A stretch of 37,416 bases of DNA from Haloplasmataceae bacterium (GTDB lineage: Bacteria; Bacillota_I; Bacilli_A; Haloplasmatales; Haloplasmataceae), in contig JARDZP010000011.1 in the NCBI GenBank assembly GCA_029240795.1, positions 1 to 37,416 on the forward strand, given 5' to 3'. The notes under the pieces were generated by a model, which did no database searches, was not told where the DNA came from, and saw only the letters and a program-made list of their open reading frames with translations. A program made the translations under genes and the position numbers. This document shows, in pieces, positions 15,582-24,420 of this stretch (position 1 is its first letter; every line of letters begins with the position of its first letter).

Positions 15582-16682
15582 CTAATTTAAAACAGTAACA
15601 TTACCTTTATACATATTTCCCATTGGTTCACGTGTATTATTTTGAGCTTTGACACTTCCACCAAAGACATTTACGATATATGCGTAGCTATCAATATAAA
15701 TGGTATTATCATTAACTTCATTTTGAAAACCCCAACCACTAATTTGTGTGCTAACCTGAATTGCATCAACAATTAAACTATTATCATTTTGATGAAAGAC
15801 ATTGTTTCTAATTATAGCTTTATTTCCTTTAGCATCAATGAAACTATCGGCGTAATGTACACCAGATATACCAGTTCCATTAAAGGTATTATTTTCAATA
15901 ATAGTTCCTAAGGTTCCTTCTTTAATATCAATATGTTCAGCAGCAACATTAGGACCTAATGTATTATTTTTAATGATATTATCATTTGCGTTTCTATCAA
16001 AATCATTCCATTTTCCTTTATCAGAACCAACATAGATTCCTTCTCCATAACCTGCATAAAAAAGTCCTGTGTCATGGATATTATTGTGATCAATAATGTT
16101 ATTACTGCTACCATCACGTAAATGAATTGCTTCATGACCAATATTATATACTTCACAACCATAAATTAATGTATTATTTGAGTTATCAAGCATAATTCCT
16201 TTTTGACCATGTTCTACCTTAACGTTTTTAATCTTCCAATAATCGCCAGTAATATATAAGGTGTATCCGTTAGTAACATCAAGTCCTTTTAGAATGGCTG
16301 GATTATTTGGATCTTCACTTTCTAGAATGATTGGAAATGCTTCAGTCCCATTTTCAAAGCCATAGAAATAAGCTCTTGAATCGCCACTGATACTTTTATT
16401 TCCAACAAAAGTTTCTCCTGACTTTAAAACAATTTGATGTCCAGGCAGTGCCTTTTTAAGTGCATTTGTTAATTCAGCTGAATTATTAACAAACACTGTT
16501 TTTTCTTCTACAATTGGTTCTGTAGTTATTGCGCTAGTAGTTATAACTGTAGTAACTTGGGTGGTTATTTCGTTTGTAGTTTCACTAGTAACATGAGTAG
16601 ATTTATCTTTAGTACCTGTACTTTTACATCCAATTAAGGTAAACACAACAAACACAATACTTATAAACATTAATTCTCTCAT
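15582..16682 (-). CDS. Beta-helix lipoprotein, pectate-lyase-like
   Basis: A 366-residue lipoprotein. The signal peptide ends in the lipobox LIGC with Cys19 as the lipidation site. A Thr/Ser-rich spacer (about 20-58) follows, then a right-handed parallel beta-helix from about 65. Repeated coils read DNSNNTLIYGCEV, SSNNIIDHNNIHDTG, NDNIIKNNT, GTIIENNTFNG, KAIIRNNVFHQND and QNEVNDNTIY. This fold occurs in polysaccharide lyases (PL6/PL9 types) and carbohydrate-binding surface proteins. The loop AAEHIDIKEGT is conserved in such secreted proteins. The exact activity cannot be assigned. AAGGAG precedes the ATG. It is anchored on the outer face of the membrane. Confidence 0.85.
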   Translation of the reverse strand: MRELMFISIVFVVFTLIGCKSTGTKDKSTHVTSETTNEITTQVTTVITTSAITTEPIVEEKTVFVNNSAELTNALKKALPGHQIVLKSGETFVGNKSISGDSRAYFYGFENGTEAFPIILESEDPNNPAILKGLDVTNGYTLYITGDYWKIKNVKVEHGQKGIMLDNSNNTLIYGCEVYNIGHEAIHLRDGSSNNIIDHNNIHDTGLFYAGYGEGIYVGSDKGKWNDFDRNANDNIIKNNTLGPNVAAEHIDIKEGTLGTIIENNTFNGTGISGVHYADSFIDAKGNKAIIRNNVFHQNDNSLIVDAIQVSTQISGWGFQNEVNDNTIYIDSYAYIVNVFGGSVKAQNNTREPMGNMYKGNVTVLN

Positions 16683-16724
16683 ACTTACTCCTTATTATAA
16701 AAAATTAGATTAGATTATATTAAT

Positions 16725-16752
16725 ATTATACTCTGAAAATAGGTTATTTCAA
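16725..16752 (-). promoter_or_regulatory. Promoter of the beta-helix lipoprotein gene
   Basis: On the minus strand TTGAAA, a 16-base spacer and TATAAT (16725-16730), about 43 bases before the start codon. Confidence 0.55.
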
Positions 16753-16988
16753 ATAAGTAATTTTTATTTATCAAGTCTCTGTTAGATAAATTATAAAAAT
16801 TTTTGTAATTATAAATTTGTTATTTTCGAGAAAATTTATTATAATATTTATTAATAAAATTATCAATAAATAATGTTAAATTGTATATGCTTACGATTAT
16901 TACAATAATTAGAGTTTACTATTATATTAAGATATGATTGATTAGTACATTTTATCATTATTATTCATATGATGTAAGGAATAAAGAG

Positions 16989-17711
16989 ATGGTGATAAAT
17001 ATGTTTTGTAAAATGATAATCTATTATTCTATTCATCCCAATGATACATTATGGACAATTGCACAAAAATATCAAACTACAATTCAAGATATACAAAAAT
17101 TTAATCCACATGTAGATTTCAGCCTTCTTCAATTAGGCCAAGTTATTCGCATCTGTCCTCTTACATCAAGTTACATAAGTTTAAGAGCATTAAGCTTAAT
17201 GAATACGATGCGACTATTATGGGAACAACACGGTGCTTGGACAAGGATGGCCATTACAAGTATGGTTTTTGGCTTGCCAGATGAAAGTCTTGTTGTTGAA
17301 CGATTACTTAGAAATCCGCAAGATTTTGTCGATGCTTTGAGACCTTTTTATGGTGAAGTTTATGCAAAACAATTTGGAAATTTATTGACTGATCATTTAG
17401 TAATAGCCGCAGATCTTGTTAAAGCTTCAAAAGCAGGTAATAATGAGAAAGCCGAAAATGCTGAAATCAGATGGTATCAAAATGCTTTAGACATCGCTTT
17501 ACTTCTAAGCAGATTAAATCCTTTTTTTTCATATGAAGAATGGCGATTGATGTTATTTGAACATCTTGCTCTTGTAAAAACTGAAGCAGTAGATATGCTT
17601 ACAAAAGAATATGCTAAAGGCATCGAAACATACGATAAAATTGAAATTCAAGCATTAGGAATGGCTGATATGATGTCAAGTGGTATTATGAAACAATTTC
17701 AAATTTCCTAA
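16989..17711 (+). CDS. LysM-domain protein with a conserved C-terminal helical domain
   Basis: A 240-residue protein. Residues 11-56 form one LysM module (HPNDTLWTIAQKYQTTIQDI, then QKFNPHVDFSLLQLGQVI), which binds peptidoglycan-type sugars. Residues 65-240 are a helical domain with LSLMNTMRLLWEQHGAWTRM, GLPDESLVVERLLRNPQDF and LTDHLVIAADLVKA. I recognise this as the tail of a widespread Bacillus/Clostridium LysM protein that databases sometimes mislabel as acetylglutamate kinase. No signal peptide is evident, so its location is unclear. I chose ATG 16989 because AAGGA lies 8 bases upstream; ATG 17001 is also possible. It is monocistronic. Confidence 0.85.
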   Translation: MVINMFCKMIIYYSIHPNDTLWTIAQKYQTTIQDIQKFNPHVDFSLLQLGQVIRICPLTSSYISLRALSLMNTMRLLWEQHGAWTRMAITSMVFGLPDESLVVERLLRNPQDFVDALRPFYGEVYAKQFGNLLTDHLVIAADLVKASKAGNNEKAENAEIRWYQNALDIALLLSRLNPFFSYEEWRLMLFEHLALVKTEAVDMLTKEYAKGIETYDKIEIQALGMADMMSSGIMKQFQIS

Positions 17712-17734
17712 TAAATAAGACTATTAGGAAATTT
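17701..17734. repeat. Inverted repeat spanning the LysM gene stop codon
   Basis: Perfect 13-bp arms AAATTTCCTAATA (17701-17713) and TATTAGGAAATTT (17722-17734) cover the last codons and stop. There is no T tract, so it may protect the mRNA 3' end or assist the terminator downstream. Confidence 0.5.
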
Positions 17735-17751
17735 GTATCGTCTGAAAGAAA

Positions 17752-17800
17752 AAATTCAATAATTATAAAAAAGCATGTTGCTTTTTTAAGTATTGAATTT
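17752..17800. terminator. Nested hairpin terminator after the LysM gene
   Basis: An inner stem AAAAAAGCA-TGT-TGCTTTTTT lies inside an outer pair AAATTCAATA/TATTGAATTT. The T-rich inner arm supports termination on either strand. Confidence 0.7.
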
Positions 17801-17882
17801 AATATCAGTTTGGTAAATATATACATCTAATTAATAGAATGATATTATTATATATATAGTTATAATTTGGGGGAATTTTGTT

Positions 17883-18119
17883 TTGAAAGATAAAAAAAGG
17901 ATTAAAGTTTATAACAAAGGAAAAATAAGATATTACCTAAGTTGGATGATTATTGCTTTTATTTCTGCTATTATCAATTTTTTTGTATTTAGATATTTGG
18001 TAGAAATTGACCTGTATAATTTTATAATTTTTATTGTGATTCATTTTTTTATTGTGAAAAATATATTTCTTGAATTGTCACATCAAGGATGGATTGACGT
18101 TGAAAGTAATATAATGTAA
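17883..18119 (+). CDS. Small two-helix membrane protein
   Basis: A 78-residue protein with a basic N-terminus (KDKKRIKVYNKGKIRYY), two membrane helices (about 19-40 and 43-61) and a polar tail ending WIDVESNIM. The TTG start follows GGGGGA at 9 bases, and TATAAT at 17861-17866 could be its -10 element, giving a very short leader. I do not recognise the family. A good terminator follows. Confidence 0.6.
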   Translation: MKDKKRIKVYNKGKIRYYLSWMIIAFISAIINFFVFRYLVEIDLYNFIIFIVIHFFIVKNIFLELSHQGWIDVESNIM

Positions 18120-18161
18120 TAGTAAAAAAAGATTCTAACTTACCAATATATTAAAAATAAG

Positions 18162-18204
18162 AAAGAGCAAATTCTAGTTATAAAACTTAAATTGCTCTTT
18201 TTTT
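18162..18204. terminator. Terminator between convergent genes
   Basis: Stem AAAGAGCAA (18162-18170) with TTGCTCTTT (18192-18200) and a T tract on the plus strand. On the minus strand the stem runs into TCTTATTTTT, so it can also serve the activase gene. Confidence 0.75.
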
Positions 18205-18277
18205 GTTGCATTTCAATTTGAGCTATTACTACGACCCTTTTCAAGCTATACATAATGTTTATTTAATCGTATTCACA

Positions 18278-21200
18278 TTATGATGCCACAACTTCCTTTT
18301 CATAAATCAGATGATCTATCTCTTCATTTAATTCAATTTCAGTTTTAGTTGATTCTAACTTTTTTAACGCAACTGCAAGCATTAACTTAATTCGATTAAT
18401 TTGATTGACCTCACTCGCACCAGGGTCATAATCAACCGCAACTATATTCGCATTAGGATAATTGTTTCGAATCGCTTTAATCATTGCTTTACCCGTAATA
18501 TGATTAGGTAAACAAGCAAAGGGTTGCATACAAACGATGTTATCAGTACCACTTTCAATTAATTCAATCATTTCACCTGTTAAGAACCAACCCTCACCCG
18601 TTTGGTTACATAAAGAAACAATTTTTTCAGCACCATGTGCAATGACATCAATACTTTTTGGTGCATCGAAGCGTAAACTTTGATTCAAAGCATCGATAAT
18701 GGGTTTTCGAATTCGATTAATCACATGAATTAATAATCTTGAAATGAATTTACCCTTTGGATTAAAGTAAAGTTCTTTTGCTTTAATCTCCATATTCTTA
18801 ATTGAATATAAAAAGAAATCGGCAAGATCAGGCATTACCGCCTCTCCACCTTCTGATTCAATATAATCAATAATATAATTATTTGCATCGGGATGAAACT
18901 TAACTAAAATTTCGCCAACAAGTCCTATTTTTGGTTTAAGAACTTGATTTATTTCAAATAGTTCAAATTCTGTTACTATTGCTTTAACAATTTGTTTATA
19001 TTCTTTTAATTCACATGTTTCAATAAATACTTTACATTCATTCAACCATTTATTAAATAATTCATTCGCACTCCCTTTTACGACTTCATAAGGACGAACG
19101 CGATATAATAAACGCATTAATAAATCACCTAAAAGTGCCGCAATAATAATTTTCTTAATTAATTTCAAATTTAACTTAAAACCTGAATTTTTTTCAAATC
19201 CTGAAGTATTTAAAGAAATAACAGGGATTTGACTTAATCCAGCATCTTTTAGCCCTTTACGAATGAAGGCAATATAGTTAGTCGCTCGACATCCTCCACC
19301 CGTTTGGCTGATAATCACAGATGTATTTTTCAAATCATATTTCCCGCTTTTTAAAGCATGGATTAATTGACCGACAACCATAATGGATGGATAACAAGCA
19401 TCATTATTTACATACTTTAATCCCTCTTCAACTGAGTTATTATCTGCCTTTTGTAATAACTCAAGCTTATACCCTTCGGAATTAAATACATTCTCAAATA
19501 GTGAAAAATGAATGGGTGACATTTGTGGGCATAAAATGGTATGTTTCTTTTTCATTTCTTTCGTAAAGGTAATTTTTTCTTGAACTTTATTGATTTTTTT
19601 TGGCTCAAGTCCTTTACGATCTCTTTCCTCAATAGCTGCTTTTAAAGATCTTACTCTAATACGAGCTGAACCTAAATTATTTACTTCATCAATCTTAATT
19701 GAAGTAAATATTTTGTTATTGTTTTCTAGGATTTCCTTAACTTGATCACTTGTAACCGCGTCTAAGCCACAACCAAATGAATTAAGCTGAATTAACTCAA
19801 TATTTTTTTCTTTAGAGACAAAACTAGCTGCCGCATATAATCGTGAATGATAAACCCATTGATCAACTACTCTTAATGGTCTTATAACTTCTCCTAAATG
19901 AGCAACTGAATCTTCTGTTAATACTGCCATTTTATATGAAGTTATTAATTGATCAATACCATGGTTGATTTCCGGATCAATATGATAGGGTCTTCCTGCT
20001 AAAACAATCCCTTTAATATTATTTTCATTAATGTATTTTACTGTTTCCTCACCCATTTTACGAATTTCAGTTTTAATTGATTTGTCTTCTTCAATTGCTT
20101 TCTCTACAGCAATTTTTATTTCCTTTTTAGGAACATCAATAAAAACATCGGATAATTTTTTAATTAAAGCTTCATCACTATGAAATGAAACAAACGGATT
20201 CACAAATGGAATTTGTTTCTCTTTGATCAAATCAACATTATTTTTAATTGATTCTGAATAACTAATCACAATTGGACAGTTATATTGATTTGTCGCATCC
20301 ACTTGTTCTTTTTTCTCAAAAAAGACTCCTGGATAAAAAATAAAATCAACATTCATTTCAATTAACTTTATAATATGACCATGGACTAATTTAGCTGGAT
20401 AACAAGCTGATTCTGAAGGAATAGTATCCATACCTACTTCATAAACTTCCTTACTACTTCGTGGTGACAATTCTACTCGATATCCTAAAGTTGTAAAGAA
20501 TGTGAACCAAAAGCCATAATTTTCATACATGTTCAAGACTCTTGGAATCCCAACTGTACCTCTTTTCGCATCACTTTTACTTAATGGAAGATAATTAAAC
20601 ATCAGTTTATATTTATATTCATATAGATTAGGGATGTTATTCTTTTCTAGTTTTAATCCTGCACCTCGTTCGCAACGGTTACCAGTGATTAATTTTTCTT
20701 TATTATTAAATTTATTAATCGTAAGAATACATTTATTACTACATAAATTACATCTACTCATTGATGATACTGAACTAAATTCTAGTAATTCCTCATCATT
20801 CAATAAAGCAGATTTATAATTTTCAACATATCGCTCTTTCGCAATCAAGGCACAGCCAAAAGCTCCCATTAGTCCAGCAATATCAGGTCTAAAAGCCTCT
20901 CGACCAGAAATTAACTCAAATGCTCTTAATACTGCATTATTATAAAAAGTACCACCTTGAACAATGATTTTTTCTCCCATTTCTTCAGGTGTTCTAATTT
21001 TAATAACTTTATATAAAGCATTTTTAATGACTGAGTAAGATAAACCACTCGCGATATCACCGACAGTAGCTCCTTCTTTTTGCGCTTGCTTTACTTTCGA
21101 GTTCATAAACACTGTACAACGAGAGCCTAAATCAACCGGGTTTTGCGCTTGTATTGCTTCTTCAACAAACTTTTCAATTGATATATTTAATGTTTGAGCA

Positions 21201-22567
21201 AAATTTTGGATAAATGAACCACATCCTGCTGAACATGCCTCATTTAAAACTACAGAATTTATGACGCCATTTTTGATCGTGATACATTTCATATCTTGAC
21301 CACCTATGTCAAGAATGAAATCAACTCCAGGAACAAAGAATTCAGCAGCTTTATAATGAGCTACAGTTTCAATTTCACCAATATCCACTTTAAGGGCTGC
21401 TTTTATTAATGCTTCACCATAACCCGTAACGGCTGAATTGACGATTTTTGCTTGAATAGGTAAAATTTTATATAAATCTATTAAGGCGTTTTTAATCACT
21501 TTTAAAGGATTATCTTCGTTATTTTGGTAGAAATCGTATAGAACATGACCTGATTCATCGATAAGTATCATTTTCGTGGTGGTCGAACCGCAATCAATTC
21601 CTAAGAAACAATTACCTTCATAATTTTCTAATTTACCACGTTTTACTTGACACATTTGATGACGTTCTTTAAATTCAGCAATTTCAGCTTGATTTTGAAA
21701 TAATGGAGCCACTTTCTTAACATCTTGATTCATATATTCATGTATTGTTTCAGCTTTTTTTATTAATTCACTTATTGGCATTTTTTCATTATTAAAAGAA
21801 GATAAACTTGCACCCAGGGCTACAAATAACTGCGCATTATCTGGAAATACTGGGTCAGATTCTTTTAGTTTTAATGTTTCAACAAAACGGCTTCTAAGTT
21901 CACTTAAGAAATATAAGGGTCCACCTAAAAATGCCACACGTCCTTTAATTTTTCTTCCACATGCTAGTCCACTAATCGTTTGATTGACGACAGCCTGAAA
22001 GATAGATACCGCAATATCTTCTCTTCTCGCACCTTCATTTAATAAAGGTTGAATATCAGATTTCGCAAATACCCCACATCTCGCAGCAATCGGATGTATA
22101 GTCTGGTAATCTTTCGCTAACTCATTTAAACCTATTGCATCTGTGTGAAGTAAAGCTGCCATTTGATCTATAAATGCTCCAGTACCTCCTGCACATGTTC
22201 CATTCATCCTTTGTTCAATTCCATTATTAAAATAAGTTATTTTCGCATCTTCACCACCGAGTTCAATCGCAACATCGATATGATCGAGTGTTTCTTCTAC
22301 TGCTTTTGTACAAGCTATAACTTCTTGTATAAAAGGTACATCATACCATTTAGAAACTGAAAGTCCACCTGAACCAGTTACACTTATTGTAAAATGGCAC
22401 TCTTTAAATAAAGCAGCTAATGTATGAAGCATTTTTTTAATTGTTGTTTTAATATCAGAGTAGTGTCTTTCATATTTACTAAAAATAATTTCTTTCTTAT
22501 CATTTAAAACCGCTAATTTGACTGTTGTTGAACCTACATCTAAACCGATGTGTATAATTCTATCCAT
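18278..22567 (-). CDS. Giant 2-hydroxyacyl-CoA dehydratase activase-like protein
   Basis: A 1429-residue protein with two BadF/BcrA-type ATPase modules. Module 1 has [10 protein letters not shown] (8-17), GGEDAK and CAGGTG with Cys125 plus ARCGVF with Cys164. Module 2 has [10 protein letters not shown] (323-332), GGQDMK and CSAGCG with Cys445 plus SRCTVF with Cys484. A cysteine cluster follows (C606, C609, C613, C632), then a DUF2229-like region (about 660-880) and a C-terminal HgdB-like region (about 1010-1360). In known activases such cysteines hold the [4Fe-4S] cluster at the dimer interface and ATP hydrolysis drives electron transfer. Such fused proteins are common in anaerobic Firmicutes, but their substrate is unknown. 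I chose ATG 22567 because GAGGTGG precedes it. It follows a TetR gene by 21 bases. Confidence 0.9.
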   Translation of the reverse strand: MDRIIHIGLDVGSTTVKLAVLNDKKEIIFSKYERHYSDIKTTIKKMLHTLAALFKECHFTISVTGSGGLSVSKWYDVPFIQEVIACTKAVEETLDHIDVAIELGGEDAKITYFNNGIEQRMNGTCAGGTGAFIDQMAALLHTDAIGLNELAKDYQTIHPIAARCGVFAKSDIQPLLNEGARREDIAVSIFQAVVNQTISGLACGRKIKGRVAFLGGPLYFLSELRSRFVETLKLKESDPVFPDNAQLFVALGASLSSFNNEKMPISELIKKAETIHEYMNQDVKKVAPLFQNQAEIAEFKERHQMCQVKRGKLENYEGNCFLGIDCGSTTTKMILIDESGHVLYDFYQNNEDNPLKVIKNALIDLYKILPIQAKIVNSAVTGYGEALIKAALKVDIGEIETVAHYKAAEFFVPGVDFILDIGGQDMKCITIKNGVINSVVLNEACSAGCGSFIQNFAQTLNISIEKFVEEAIQAQNPVDLGSRCTVFMNSKVKQAQKEGATVGDIASGLSYSVIKNALYKVIKIRTPEEMGEKIIVQGGTFYNNAVLRAFELISGREAFRPDIAGLMGAFGCALIAKERYVENYKSALLNDEELLEFSSVSSMSRCNLCSNKCILTINKFNNKEKLITGNRCERGAGLKLEKNNIPNLYEYKYKLMFNYLPLSKSDAKRGTVGIPRVLNMYENYGFWFTFFTTLGYRVELSPRSSKEVYEVGMDTIPSESACYPAKLVHGHIIKLIEMNVDFIFYPGVFFEKKEQVDATNQYNCPIVISYSESIKNNVDLIKEKQIPFVNPFVSFHSDEALIKKLSDVFIDVPKKEIKIAVEKAIEEDKSIKTEIRKMGEETVKYINENNIKGIVLAGRPYHIDPEINHGIDQLITSYKMAVLTEDSVAHLGEVIRPLRVVDQWVYHSRLYAAASFVSKEKNIELIQLNSFGCGLDAVTSDQVKEILENNNKIFTSIKIDEVNNLGSARIRVRSLKAAIEERDRKGLEPKKINKVQEKITFTKEMKKKHTILCPQMSPIHFSLFENVFNSEGYKLELLQKADNNSVEEGLKYVNNDACYPSIMVVGQLIHALKSGKYDLKNTSVIISQTGGGCRATNYIAFIRKGLKDAGLSQIPVISLNTSGFEKNSGFKLNLKLIKKIIIAALLGDLLMRLLYRVRPYEVVKGSANELFNKWLNECKVFIETCELKEYKQIVKAIVTEFELFEINQVLKPKIGLVGEILVKFHPDANNYIIDYIESEGGEAVMPDLADFFLYSIKNMEIKAKELYFNPKGKFISRLLIHVINRIRKPIIDALNQSLRFDAPKSIDVIAHGAEKIVSLCNQTGEGWFLTGEMIELIESGTDNIVCMQPFACLPNHITGKAMIKAIRNNYPNANIVAVDYDPGASEVNQINRIKLMLAVALKKLESTKTEIELNEEIDHLIYEKEVVAS

Positions 22568-22588
22568 TTTATCCACCTCAAAACTGTA

Positions 22589-23173
22589 TTATAGTACTCC
22601 ATATTTAATAAAATCAATATTTGTTAATAATCGTTTTCTAGCAACTTGTACATCAAGATTAAAATAAAAATAATTATTTAATGCATTATATACTAAACTA
22701 AACATAATTATTAAAAAATCAATCAATTCTTCTTTCGATTTCACTTTTAAATGATCTATACCTTTTATAAAATCATCATTGTAATCGATTTCACTTAAAG
22801 GTAAGACTACTGATTTTTGTGTACTTGGTTTCATGTTTTCAATTAATTTCTTAAAAAAAAGTTGTTTATCACTATTTTTACTACTTACTATATAATCAAA
22901 TAAAAAAACAAATAAATCAAATACATTCACTTCTTGATAATTGCTTTTTAATAAACTTACAAAATCAATTCTTTCCCTTTCAATTAAATAAAAGTAAAGA
23001 TCCTTTTTACTGGTGAAATAATAATAAAATCCACCTCTAGACATCTTTATATCATTTATTATATGCGTTACAGAAGCTTTTTCATATTCATTTAAAGAAA
23101 ATTCTTTAATAGCACAATGGAGGATTTGTTGCTTTTTATCTTCATGTAAATTATCAAACATTTCACTTGGCAT
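22589..23173 (-). CDS. TetR-family transcriptional regulator
   Basis: A 194-residue protein with an N-terminal TetR helix-turn-helix (about 13-60: ILHCAIKEFSLNEYEKASVT, then IINDIKMSRGGFYYYFTSKK DL with the FYYYF motif). It has a helical ligand-binding region that I cannot assign to a ligand. GAGGTG precedes the ATG by 7 bases. It shares a transcript with the activase gene 21 bases downstream, so it probably regulates that gene and itself. A short palindrome in its leader is a candidate operator. Confidence 0.92.
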   Translation of the reverse strand: MPSEMFDNLHEDKKQQILHCAIKEFSLNEYEKASVTHIINDIKMSRGGFYYYFTSKKDLYFYLIERERIDFVSLLKSNYQEVNVFDLFVFLFDYIVSSKNSDKQLFFKKLIENMKPSTQKSVVLPLSEIDYNDDFIKGIDHLKVKSKEELIDFLIIMFSLVYNALNNYFYFNLDVQVARKRLLTNIDFIKYGVL

Positions 23174-23192
23174 GATCCTTCACCTCTAATTC

Positions 23193-23203
23193 GACACCTT
23201 GTC
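23193..23203. promoter_or_regulatory. Possible TetR operator
   Basis: The palindrome GACA-CCT-TGTC lies 20 bases before the TetR start codon. The arms are only 4 bp, so the case rests on position. Confidence 0.3.
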
Positions 23204-23261
23204 TATTTAATATTTTAATCGTAAACACAATAATTTCCAATAAGAAAATGTTTTCATATTG

Positions 23262-23287
23262 AAAAAAAGTCAACAAGTGCTGACTTT
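23262..23287 (-). terminator. Terminator of the signal peptidase gene
   Basis: Minus-strand stem AAAGTCA/TGACTTT with a short loop, followed by a T tract, just after the stop codon at 23291. Confidence 0.75.
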
Positions 23288-23290
23288 AAA

Positions 23291-24214
23291 TTATATTGTT
23301 AGAAGTGTAAAAATATACTCACCAACAATTTCATCAAAATAAACTAAACCAAAATTTCGTGAATCGTAACTATCTTTACGATTATCTCCTAAGACAAAGT
23401 AATAGTTTGCAGGGATTACTACAGGTAACTTATTTATATAATCATCGCTAGTGTCATATATTCTTGTTTTCTTCCAAATTGCTTCAAAACTGATAGTTTG
23501 ATCTATCGTAGTGCGGTAAGCAGGATTAAGATAAAATTCATCTATTATTATACCATTCACATAGACAAAATCATTTATAATTTCAACATGGTCGCCAGGA
23601 ACGGCGATTATTCGTTTTAAGACATTCATTTTAGTACCATCAACTTCTTTACGACAAGCAACTAAGTCACCATAACTCAATTGATAGGGATAAACTACGA
23701 TACCAGCGGAATAAGTTTTTAAAGTTGGTTTCATAGATTCTCCATATATAGAATTTAACATAAAAATCGCTTTATTATTAATAAAATAATTGAAGATACT
23801 AATAATCGATATAACACAAATAAATTTCATGACATCATAAAAATTGTTTTTTATAAATGTCATGTATTTATTCATTATTTGATACATTTTAAGATTTTTA
23901 GGTTTATCACAAAAATCATCTTCAGTAAATTCATTTAATATATTTACTTTAATATAGTCTTTCAATTCTTCAACATTGGGAAAATGCAACTCAGTATAAT
24001 CAGTTGATAACGCTAGAAACAAAAGATATTCATATAAATAAATTTCATTATTAGCATCAAGTTCAAAATCTTTAATGACTTCATAACGATAAAATGATTT
24101 GGTTTTATAATCTATTAAATAAACTAAATATTTATTGATTTCAATTTTTCTAATTATTAGATCATCATTAACTTTATATAAACCCTTTTTAACATCAAAT
24201 TCAAATGAATCCAT
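23291..24214 (-). CDS. lepB: Signal peptidase I with a long N-terminal extension
   Basis: A serine protease of family S26 that removes signal peptides on the outer face of the membrane. The catalytic half is complete: Ser160 in YGESMKP, Lys200 in VLKRIIAVPGD and box E GDNRKDSYDSRNFG near the end. The only membrane helix is at about 129-148. Before it lie ~125 residues that have no counterpart in ordinary Firmicute LepB, where a short tail precedes the helix. The extension is mixed alpha/beta in look and probably cytoplasmic. I chose ATG 24214 (MDSFEFDV) because GGAGG lies 5 bases upstream; the in-frame ATG at 24226 lies before that site. Confidence 0.9.
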   Translation of the reverse strand: MDSFEFDVKKGLYKVNDDLIIRKIEINKYLVYLIDYKTKSFYRYEVIKDFELDANNEIYLYEYLLFLALSTDYTELHFPNVEELKDYIKVNILNEFTEDDFCDKPKNLKMYQIMNKYMTFIKNNFYDVMKFICVISIISIFNYFINNKAIFMLNSIYGESMKPTLKTYSAGIVVYPYQLSYGDLVACRKEVDGTKMNVLKRIIAVPGDHVEIINDFVYVNGIIIDEFYLNPAYRTTIDQTISFEAIWKKTRIYDTSDDYINKLPVVIPANYYFVLGDNRKDSYDSRNFGLVYFDEIVGEYIFTLLTI

Positions 24215-24376
24215 AAATACCTCCATAAATTAATTGCTAGGCAATTTTAAAAACATTAATCTATTATATTCATAAGACTGTCGAATTATGAAAAATTGTG
24301 TTATTACTGATTGATTACCCTATAGAACTGTTTCTATGTATACGGGTTACAAAATCTAACATTATGTTAAAAAAAT

Positions 24377-24412
24377 AAAAAAAATGGTTCAATAATTAAT
24401 TATTAAACCATT
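24377..24412 (-). terminator. Terminator of smc
   Basis: Minus-strand stem AATGGTTtAATAAT/ATTATTgAACCATT with one mismatch, followed by a long T-rich tract, 9 bases after the stop. Confidence 0.85.
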
Positions 24413-24420
24413 AAATAAAA

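Noticed and set aside
15956-16162. 68-codon minus-strand frame within the beta-helix lipoprotein gene
   Set aside because: It is a shadow of the lipoprotein reading frame, with no independent support.
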